Assembly (NCBI GenBank): GCA_031260095.1
Contig: JAIRKN010000088.1
Span: 1 to 6,508, forward strand
DNA: 6,508 nucleotides
DNA from: Tannerella sp.
Lineage (GTDB): Bacteria; Bacteroidota; Bacteroidia; Bacteroidales; Tannerellaceae
Direction: 5' to 3'
The notes below the pieces were generated by a model that ran no database searches, was not told the DNA's origin, and worked only from the letters and a program-made list of their open reading frames with translations. Both the position numbers and the translations under genes were made by a program. Shown one piece after another: positions 1 through 5,293 of this stretch (positions within the stretch are counted from its first letter, which is position 1; every line of letters begins with the position of its first letter).

Positions 1-134
1 GGCAGTTTATACTGCCCCACATCGGCAATAGGATCATACATGTCGGCATATCTCACTTTTTCTCTTTGCGTGCAGGCCGCCTGCATCAGGCACAGCAGAC
101 CGCACAAAATCAAATTTCCGGTTATTGTTCTCAT
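1..134 (-). CDS. Probable lipoprotein, N-terminal fragment (runs off the left edge)
   Basis: The minus strand opens with ATG at 134-132 and stays open for 44 codons to the window edge, so only the N-terminus is visible. Residues 1-21 form a signal peptide: Arg2, a hydrophobic stretch around residues 8-17 (LILCGLLCLM) and the end MQAAC with Cys21. Cys21 fits a lipobox, although Gln at -3 is unusual because most lipoboxes have Leu, Val or Ile there. Signal peptidase I cleavage is therefore an alternative. The mature part begins TQREKVRYADMYDPIADVGQ, which I do not recognise. The start is supported by a good promoter about 27 bp upstream (161-192) and by the signal peptide beginning exactly there; no Shine-Dalgarno sequence is present. 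The product is likely anchored in the inner or outer membrane facing the periplasm or the surface. Its function cannot be inferred from this fragment. Confidence 0.72.
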   Translation of the reverse strand, partial: MRTITGNLILCGLLCLMQAACTQREKVRYADMYDPIADVGQYKL

Positions 135-160
135 ATTATTTTATTTGAGTTATATCATCG

Positions 161-192
161 CAAAGATCTGCTTTTTATCTCAGTTTTGCAAA
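161..192 (-). promoter_or_regulatory. Bacteroidota-type promoter for the left-edge lipoprotein gene
   Basis: On the minus strand TTTG (192-189) is followed by a 20-bp gap and GATCTTTG (168-161). The Bacteroidota vegetative consensus is TTTG, 19-21 bp, then TAnnTTTG, so only the first base of the -7 box differs. It lies 26 bp upstream of the ATG at 134, which would give a short leader of about 20 nt. Confidence 0.65.
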
Positions 193-222
193 TCTTTTTC
201 ATTCATTCTTTCTTTTGAGGTG

Positions 223-335
223 CTATGAAAAATATCCGGCAGGCGGTTTTAACTGATGTTCATAAAAGTCGTCGTTCTTATAATGATCGTGTAGCGATCT
301 TTTCGTGCATCTGGAAACCATTTACCTTCTGACAT
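223..335 (-). pseudogene. Tiny ORF, apparently frameshifted (unrecognised product)
   Basis: ATG at 335-333 is preceded by a clear Shine-Dalgarno sequence (AGGAG, nine bases upstream), which is unusual in this window and argues that the start is, or was, used. As it stands the frame encodes 28 residues, beginning MSEGKWFPDARKDRY, and stops at 251-249. A second open frame continues from the middle of it as DHYKNDDFYEHQ and on to a TAG at 225-223. The two frames meet at a GATC-CTACA-type inverted repeat (285-299). Removing the 11 bases between its two GATC copies joins the frames into one 33-codon ORF. I infer a frameshifted remnant, but an intact 28-residue peptide is possible. No promoter is visible just upstream, so it may have been co-transcribed with the ORF at 419-622. 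I do not recognise the family. Confidence 0.3.
285..299. repeat. Short inverted repeat GATCG-5-CGATC
   Basis: GATCG (285-289), five bases TGTAG, then CGATC (295-299) form a perfect 5-bp inverted repeat. The contained GATC also recurs as a direct repeat 11 bp apart. It sits exactly at the point where two reading frames of the small minus-strand ORF need to be joined. Confidence 0.5.
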
Positions 336-418
336 AATTATTTTCTCCTGTAATTAAATTTAAAAATTTCTCAATGAATAATTCTCTGATTCTAATATTT
401 TTTTTAAACAACTAATAA

Positions 419-622
419 TTAACAATGTAATCTTATTATCGTTCGCCAACGCCAATTGATTTTCGCCAACGCCAATATGGATTTTGTGAAAATCACGCGT
501 CGTTCGTTAACGCCAATTTCGATAGAGGAAGAAATGTTCCAAAACAGCGCCGGTACAAGCATACTACTTATCACTGAATTGATTTGTTCGGCACTTGCCC
601 GTTCTAATTTCTTGCGTCCCAT
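419..622 (-). CDS. Possible small protein of 67 residues, unrecognised
   Basis: The ORF starts with ATG at 622-620. A purine-rich ribosome binding site (GGGAG) lies four bases upstream, better than those of lepA or susD. The N-terminus MGRKKLERASAEQINSVISS is basic and looks protein-like; the middle (SMLVPALFWNISSSI) is moderately hydrophobic. The last third is encoded across the 20-bp-spaced DNA repeats (442-517), which are out of phase with the codons, so the C-terminus (LALAKINWRWRTI) may be accidental or the gene may be degraded there. An intrinsic terminator ends about ten bases before the ribosome binding site, so expression would need read-through or an unseen promoter. An overlapping plus-strand frame (456-641) has no comparable start signal. 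No known family or function is recognised; it may not be a real gene. Confidence 0.3.
   Translation of the reverse strand: MGRKKLERASAEQINSVISSMLVPALFWNISSSIEIGVNERRVIFTKSILALAKINWRWRTIIRLHC
442..517. repeat. Three phased copies of TTCGCCAACGCCAAT
   Basis: TTCGCCAACGCCAAT occurs exactly at 442-456 and 462-476, and with two changes (CC to TT) at 503-517. The wider match between the first and third copies, TCGTTCGCCAACGCCAATT (439-457) against 500-518, is 17 of 19. Starts are 20 and 41 bp apart, close to two and four helical turns, so all copies lie on one face of the DNA. The spacings are not multiples of three, so this is a DNA-level repeat and not a protein repeat. It could be a protein-binding array or the remnant of a tandem expansion. 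Confidence 0.6.
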
Positions 623-637
623 AATTCTCCCTTTTCT

Positions 638-674
638 ATAAAAGAAAAAGCCGCGTACCTCACGGTATGCGACT
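638..674 (-). terminator. Intrinsic terminator, or attenuator, upstream of the 67-residue ORF
   Basis: Read on the minus strand, an 11-bp stem (plus-strand arms 649-659 and 664-674) with one A/C mismatch and one G/U pair closes a GTGA loop. It is followed directly by CTTTTTCTTTT (648-638). The plus-strand direction has no T-run, so it should act on minus-strand transcripts. What it terminates is unclear: lepA ends some 560 bp upstream, and only an isolated -7-like element at 911-918 lies between them. Because the ribosome binding site of the next ORF follows within ten bases, an attenuator role is possible. Confidence 0.6.
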
Positions 675-1236
675 CCAATTGCTTTGTTAATAAACAGTGC
701 GGTATTTATAATAGTATTCTGTATCTAAAAAACATCCATCTCTTACTTTTTTACTTTTTATGTATCTTTATTATGACAAATAAAAAACTTAACATATAAA
801 ACAAATAACCCAAACAAACTTTTTACCGCTTTCCTTTCACAATACAAATGTCGGATATTCTTGTTAAGAGAGTATTGCATGCATGTTAAATTTTTTTTAT
901 TATTGTGTTACAAAGATATTACAAAAAAAGTTTTTTATTTCATGATTCCGTGATTATTTAAAATGGATATCCTTTATTTTCGGAAGAAGTAATGCCGAAC
1001 TCTCATTATATGAAGATGATAATACCACATAATGATTATGAAAAAGGCATTTACTCGTTGATTCATTTCCAAAATGACATTACGGAAAAAATCGCATTTT
1101 ACGTATAAAATTTTCCAATCCAAAGGAAAACCGGAACAATCCGGTGATGTTTACCAAAGAATTTTCCTGTGCAAATAAAGAAATCATGATAGATATATAC
1201 TATATTTCATCTGTAAAATATTAAAAAATCCACTTA
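675..1236. other. Gene-poor AT-rich spacer after lepA
   Basis: No confident gene is present. Visible elements are a TATCTTTG box on the minus strand (918-911) that matches the Bacteroidota -7 element perfectly but lacks a TTTG at the right distance, and a 40-codon minus-strand ORF (880-758) with one hydrophobic stretch (FGLFVLYVKFF) and no ribosome binding site. On the plus strand, short open segments in different frames cover 962-1224, among them 992-1108 and a frame ending at 1224. They could be a decayed gene, but I recognise no family in them. Confidence 0.5.
1126..1145 (-). terminator. Weak hairpin, possible lepA terminator
   Basis: ACCGGA (1130-1135), ACAA, TCCGGT (1140-1145) form a perfect 6-bp stem with a 4-base loop. 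On the minus strand it is followed by TTTCC, so the T-run is very short. It lies about 92 bp after the lepA stop and is the nearest terminator-like structure, but termination here would be inefficient. Confidence 0.3.
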
Positions 1237-3024
1237 TCAATCCAATTTCAATACGGCAAGAAATGCTTTTTGCGGAACTTCTACCGTACCGATCTGTTTC
1301 ATACGCTTCTTTCCTTCCTTCTGTTTTTCAAGGAGTTTGCGTTTACGGGAAACATCGCCTCCATAACATTTGGCGGTTACATCTTTCCGGACAGCTTTGA
1401 TCGTTTCGCGGGCGATAATTTTTGAACCGATCGCAGCCTGTATAGCAATATCAAACTGTTGACGCGGGATTAATTCTTTCAACTTTTCACACATCCTGCG
1501 ACCAAAAGAAACGCTGTTATCAAAATGCGTGAGCGTCGAAAGAGCGTCTACAGATTCACCATTCAGAAGAATATCCAGTTTGACTAATTTACTTGGCCTG
1601 AAGTCATGTAAATGATAATCAAATGACGCGTATCCTTTCGAAATACTTTTCAGTTTATCATAGAAATCAATAACAATCTCTCCCAACGGCATGTCATATA
1701 TAATCTCAATACGGTTACCCGTGATATATTCCTGTTTTATCAGGATACCACGCTTCCCGAGACATAAGGTCATAATAGGACCAATATAGGTAGTCTGCGT
1801 AATCACCGACGCACGTATATACGGTTCGTCGATATGATCAATCAGCGTCGGATCCGGCAATCCGCTCGGGTTATGTACTTCCGTACAGTTACCTTTACGG
1901 TCATATACTTTATAAGAAACATTCGGAACGGTCGCGATCACATCCATATTAAACTCACGATCCAAACGCTCCTGAATAATTTCCATGTGCAGCAATCCCA
2001 GAAATCCACAACGAAAACCAAAACCTAAAGCGGCCGAACTTTCCGGCTGGAATGTCAGCGAAGCGTCATTTAATTGTAACTTTTCAAGAGAATTCCGCAG
2101 GTTCTCAAAATCTTCCGCTTCAATCGGATAAACCCCGGCAAACACCATCGGTTTCACTTCTTCAAACCCGGCAATACCCTCTTTCGCTCCGTTTTTCACA
2201 TGGGTAATCGTATCCCCGACCCTAACCTCTTTCGACGTTTTTATACCGGAAATTATATATCCCACATCGCCTGTACGAACCTCTTGCCGGGGACTCATTT
2301 CCAGTTTCAGCACCCCGACTTCGTCCGCATCGTATTCCTTTTCCGTCGCAATAAACTTGACCGGATCACCTTTACGGATGACTCCGTTTACAATCTTAAA
2401 ATAAGCGATGATCCCACGGAACGGATTAAATACAGAATCAAAAATCAGGCATTGTAAAGGAGCTTCAGGATCCCCTTTGGGAGCAGGTACCCTGTCAACA
2501 ATGGCATTCAGAATATCAAAGACGCCGTCGCCGGTCTTTCCGCTTGAACGGATAATAGAATCGCGGGGTACGCCGAGTAATTCCACAATCTGATCTTCCA
2601 CCTCTTCCGGCGTCGCACTGGGCAGGTCTATTTTATTAATGACCGGAATAATTACCAGATCATTTTCTATGGCCATATACAGATTGGAAATCGTCTGCGC
2701 CTGGATACCCTGTGCCGCGTCGACAATCAACAACGCCCCTTCACATGCTGCAATAGAACGTGACACTTCGTATGAAAAATCGACATGCCCCGGTGTATCA
2801 ATCAGATTCAGGATATATTTTTCGCCATTATATTCATATTCCATCTGGATCGCGTGACTTTTTATCGTTATACCACGTTCACGTTCCAGATCCATATTAT
2901 CAAGTACCTGATCCTGCATATTCTTGGCGTCTACTGTTTTCGTATATTCCAACAGTCGATCCGCCAAGGTACTTTTCCCATGGTCAATATGAGCGATAAT
3001 ACAAAAATTCCGTATATGATCCAT
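1237..3024 (-). CDS. lepA: Translation elongation factor 4 (LepA), ribosome-associated GTPase
   Basis: The gene encodes 595 residues, the full usual length, from ATG at 3024 to TGA at 1237. EF4 is a translational GTPase of the EF-G group that binds the ribosome. Proposed roles are back-translocation of stalled ribosomes, help in 30S assembly and tuning of initiation under stress. All G motifs are present: G1 AHIDHGKST (11-19), G2 RGIT (50-53), G3 DTPGH (76-80, with the catalytic-type His80), G4 NKID (130-133) and G5 SGKTG (161-165, Gly replacing the usual Ala). The EF-G-like domains II, III and V follow, for example [16 protein letters not shown] (335-350) and EPYIRASVI (400-408). The LepA-specific C-terminal domain is recognisable from [14 protein letters not shown] (487-500) to the basic end ([20 protein letters not shown], 553-572). 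It stands alone behind its own promoter, without the lepB neighbour seen in enterobacteria. No Shine-Dalgarno sequence is visible, which is common in this phylum. Confidence 0.98.
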   Translation of the reverse strand: MDHIRNFCIIAHIDHGKSTLADRLLEYTKTVDAKNMQDQVLDNMDLERERGITIKSHAIQMEYEYNGEKYILNLIDTPGHVDFSYEVSRSIAACEGALLIVDAAQGIQAQTISNLYMAIENDLVIIPVINKIDLPSATPEEVEDQIVELLGVPRDSIIRSSGKTGDGVFDILNAIVDRVPAPKGDPEAPLQCLIFDSVFNPFRGIIAYFKIVNGVIRKGDPVKFIATEKEYDADEVGVLKLEMSPRQEVRTGDVGYIISGIKTSKEVRVGDTITHVKNGAKEGIAGFEEVKPMVFAGVYPIEAEDFENLRNSLEKLQLNDASLTFQPESSAALGFGFRCGFLGLLHMEIIQERLDREFNMDVIATVPNVSYKVYDRKGNCTEVHNPSGLPDPTLIDHIDEPYIRASVITQTTYIGPIMTLCLGKRGILIKQEYITGNRIEIIYDMPLGEIVIDFYDKLKSISKGYASFDYHLHDFRPSKLVKLDILLNGESVDALSTLTHFDNSVSFGRRMCEKLKELIPRQQFDIAIQAAIGSKIIARETIKAVRKDVTAKCYGGDVSRKRKLLEKQKEGKKRMKQIGTVEVPQKAFLAVLKLD

Positions 3025-3050
3025 TTATATCGTTCTTATATTTCAGGGTA

Positions 3051-3081
3051 CAAAGATAACACAAGTCGAGTGCAATACAAA
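3051..3081 (-). promoter_or_regulatory. Promoter of lepA, full Bacteroidota consensus
   Basis: On the minus strand TTTG (3081-3078) is followed by 19 bp and TATCTTTG (3058-3051). Both boxes and the spacing match the primary sigma-factor consensus TTTG-N19-21-TAnnTTTG exactly. The -7 box ends 26 bp before the lepA ATG, so the leader is short and lepA is transcribed independently of the susCD unit. Confidence 0.8.
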
Positions 3082-3412
3082 ATGTTTGCATTTATTTTAA
3101 CCGGCCTTTAATCTATGACCTTAAATCCGTACTCAAGAGTTATCTCTGTAAAAAGCAAATCTCTGATATAAATAAATTACCTGACACTTTGTGATATATA
3201 AAATTTCACCTGTTTTTGTGATCGCAAAAAAAAAGACTTACACATAAGCGTAAATGAACAACAAATTACTCCTTTCGGGGGAATTTCTTCTGTAAACGAC
3301 AAATTTACCCGTTTAGGGCTTTTCGCTTTGATAGTTTTTTGTTGCAACAGATAAACGGCAGGAATGTGAATTTGAGACAAATGTAGTCATTCTATGGGGA
3401 ATATACATCCCT
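3082..3412. other. AT-rich spacer between the susD terminator and the lepA promoter
   Basis: I see no convincing gene. The only minus-strand frame of any length (3380-3177) would need a TTG start and has no ribosome binding site or recognisable domain. Two perfect TAnnTTTG boxes on the minus strand (3385-3378 and 3307-3300) lack a partner TTTG at 19-21 bp. An 18-bp near-palindrome, TTTTTGTGATCGCAAAAA (3213-3230), is the most notable element. Confidence 0.55.
3213..3230. promoter_or_regulatory. Near-palindrome TTTTTG-YGATCR-CAAAAA, possible operator
   Basis: The 18 bases TTTTTGTGATCGCAAAAA are palindromic except for one symmetric pair. They lie about 130 bp upstream of the lepA -33 box, in a spacer without genes. 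The form suits a dimeric regulator. GTGA resembles Crp/Fnr half-sites, but the arms are not spaced as in TGTGA-N6-TCACA. The runs of T and A could also produce this by chance in AT-rich DNA. Confidence 0.2.
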
Positions 3413-3467
3413 AAACAAAAAATTGTACCGGAAATCGGTGCGATTGCAGAGATTTCCGGTACAACTT
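3413..3467 (-). terminator. Strong intrinsic terminator of the susC-susD operon
   Basis: TTGTACCGGAAATC (3423-3436) and GATTTCCGGTACAA (3451-3464) form a perfect 14-bp stem with a 14-base loop. On the minus strand the stem is followed by TTTTTT (3422-3417) and G-TTT. The stem can extend by three further pairs into the flanks (A-U, A-U, G-U). It begins 18 bp after the susD stop codon and marks susD as the last gene of its transcript. Confidence 0.9.
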
Positions 3468-3484
3468 CATTCATGCTTCACGGG

Positions 3485-5272
3485 TTACCAGCCCGGATTT
3501 TGCGCCATTGGCTTGTCCTTGTTCGTGTCGATCACGGTCTGCGGAATCGGCCAGAGATTAAAGTTCTTTGTCAGCGTAGCCCGCGGATCGTCCCAGTAGG
3601 CATACTTCTTGATACGCTCCATGGCCACCGTTCCGCCCATGCGGAGCAGCGTGTTCCAGCGCGTTTCTTCGTAGATGAGTTCGCGGGTGCGTTCGTCGAG
3701 AATCAGGTCGAGATTGACGTCAGACGCCTGTACCATGTAGCCGCATTTGGCGCGCGAACGGAGCAAGTTGATGTCGGCAGCCGCGCCTGCGTTATCGCCG
3801 GTGCGCCATCGGGCTTCGGCGCGCAGCAGGATAGTCTCCGGCAGGCGGATCAGGTACTCGTCGCGGAAGAGGTTGCTGCGGTTTTCGCCGTCGGCCAGGC
3901 CGGTATACTTATCCGTCGCGATCTTGCACGAGACGGGGTAGACGGTTGATCTGGCCACATCGATGGCATCTTGGCCTTGTCCATCCCGATAAAGCACGCT
4001 CCAGGGAATCGCTTTGCCGTAATATTCGGACGAGGGGTTGTTGCCGAGGAATATTCTGCGGAATACGACTTCGGAGTTGCGCATGTCGTCCGCCCATTTA
4101 TCCTCGTAAACGATGTCGCGCGTATAGAAAGTCGGCATGAAACACGCGATACCGCGTCCACCCACGTCTTCCAGCGTTCCGCCGGCATGGTTGGCTACTA
4201 CGTCACGGAACACGGGGCCGTACAAACGGGAATATGGCAGCATCGCTCCCCCATCTTCCCTCCGGTACGCCTCATAATTTGTCTGTGCGCACCAAATGGC
4301 TTCGCGGTTGCCGTCCTGATAATCCTGGTTGCCTTCCTGAAACAAGTCCCAGTACACATTGCTTTCCAGCGGATAGCCGGCTGCCGAATAGAGGCGGTCA
4401 GGCGTTTGTTCGGCCACGTTCTCGGTAAAGTAGTAGTCGGGATTCTCGCCTTTCCGCGATCCGAAACGTTCGGTCATCAGGCTGTACGTCCCGCCGTCGA
4501 TGACCTGCCCGGCGAAAGTGATCGCCTTTGCGTATGCGGTTGCCGATTCGCCCGAATTGCCTTCTTCCGCGAGCGTCACACCCTTGTCAATATACAACTG
4601 TGCGAGATTGTGCTGCGCCGCCGCCCTGACTAACCGGCCGGGTTGCATGGTGGTTTCGGGCAAATCATTCAGGATAGCTTCCATTTCGTCGATGGCAAAC
4701 TGATAGGTTGCCGTGCGGCTTGCCCGCTCGAAGTCGTAACGCGGCGACGTGGTGATTTCCGTCACGATTGGTACGCCGCCGTACAGTTCGCCGAGGTTGC
4801 GGTAGCTGAATGCGCGGAAGAAGCGCGCCTGCGCCACAACATACGCCTTGTCGGCAGCCGACTCCCAGGTGATTTGCGGCAGATCTGCGGCATACAGCGC
4901 CAGGTTCGCCTTGGCAATCAGTTCATACCACATCGTATAGATGGTGCTGAAGTCGCCCGTCGTAGAATTAAGGACACCGTAGTCGTTGAAACGGGCGCCC
5001 CGGCGAAAAAGCGGTACATCGTACATATCCGTACCGTTGCCCTTGAAGACCCACAGGGGGTTGCTTATGTCCGTAACGCAATACATATAGCGTATCTGCG
5101 AATAGCATGAAACAAGCACCTGGTCGACCTGCGCCGAAGTCGAGAAAGCATTGTCCACCGTATAGAATGTTTCCGGATTTTCCTCCAGAAACGCATTGTC
5201 GTTGCAACCTGTCCCCGCCAGCAAGACGATTGGCAGGACGAAACTCATCAATAATCTTTTTATCTTTTTCAT
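3485..5272 (-). CDS. SusD/RagB-family outer-membrane nutrient-binding lipoprotein
   Basis: This is a complete 595-residue SusD-like lipoprotein, the surface lid that captures an oligosaccharide or peptide and closes over the SusC transporter barrel. The signal peptide is residues 1-22 (MKKIKR, hydrophobic core, LAGTG) with lipidated Cys23. The family N-terminus follows (LEENPETFYTVDNAF, 29-43). The TPR-like helical region contains WYELIAKANLALYAADLP (115-132) and AQARFFRAFSYRNLGELYGGVPIV (147-170). The C-terminal RagB/SusD domain shows RLPETILLRAEARWRTGD (476-493), ILDERTRELIYEETRW (524-539) and the hallmark end LWPIPQTVI...MAQNPGW (573-595). It starts 21 bp after the susC stop, without a Shine-Dalgarno sequence, and a strong terminator follows it. 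Its G+C content (about 53-55%) is above that of lepA. The substrate cannot be deduced: no glycoside hydrolase, peptidase or regulator is in view. The two proteins are of equal length (595) to LepA only by coincidence. Confidence 0.97.
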   Translation of the reverse strand: MKKIKRLLMSFVLPIVLLAGTGCNDNAFLEENPETFYTVDNAFSTSAQVDQVLVSCYSQIRYMYCVTDISNPLWVFKGNGTDMYDVPLFRRGARFNDYGVLNSTTGDFSTIYTMWYELIAKANLALYAADLPQITWESAADKAYVVAQARFFRAFSYRNLGELYGGVPIVTEITTSPRYDFERASRTATYQFAIDEMEAILNDLPETTMQPGRLVRAAAQHNLAQLYIDKGVTLAEEGNSGESATAYAKAITFAGQVIDGGTYSLMTERFGSRKGENPDYYFTENVAEQTPDRLYSAAGYPLESNVYWDLFQEGNQDYQDGNREAIWCAQTNYEAYRREDGGAMLPYSRLYGPVFRDVVANHAGGTLEDVGGRGIACFMPTFYTRDIVYEDKWADDMRNSEVVFRRIFLGNNPSSEYYGKAIPWSVLYRDGQGQDAIDVARSTVYPVSCKIATDKYTGLADGENRSNLFRDEYLIRLPETILLRAEARWRTGDNAGAAADINLLRSRAKCGYMVQASDVNLDLILDERTRELIYEETRWNTLLRMGGTVAMERIKKYAYWDDPRATLTKNFNLWPIPQTVIDTNKDKPMAQNPGW

Positions 5273-5293
5273 AGTTATGTCAATATATGAATG

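Noticed and set aside
40..228. Plus-strand 62-codon frame at the left edge
   Set aside because: It runs antisense through the lipoprotein signal peptide and its promoter on the minus strand, which are better supported.
442..517. CRISPR array
   Set aside because: Only three short, partly diverged copies with 5-bp and about 26-bp gaps and no cas genes in view; this is not a CRISPR layout.
456..641. Plus-strand 61-codon frame overlapping the 419-622 minus-strand ORF
   Set aside because: Its ATG has no ribosome binding site and lies inside the repeat array. The opposite-strand ORF has the better start context, though neither is certain.
3177..3380. 67-codon minus-strand frame in the spacer between susD and lepA
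   Set aside because: It needs a TTG start, lacks a ribosome binding site, has no recognisable motif and reads like translated AT-rich spacer.
3473..5110. Long plus-strand open frames (3473-3949, 3971-4633, 4643-5110) opposite susD
   Set aside because: They are antisense to a clear SusD gene in GC-rich DNA, where stop codons are rare on the opposite strand. They show no start signals, domains or promoter.
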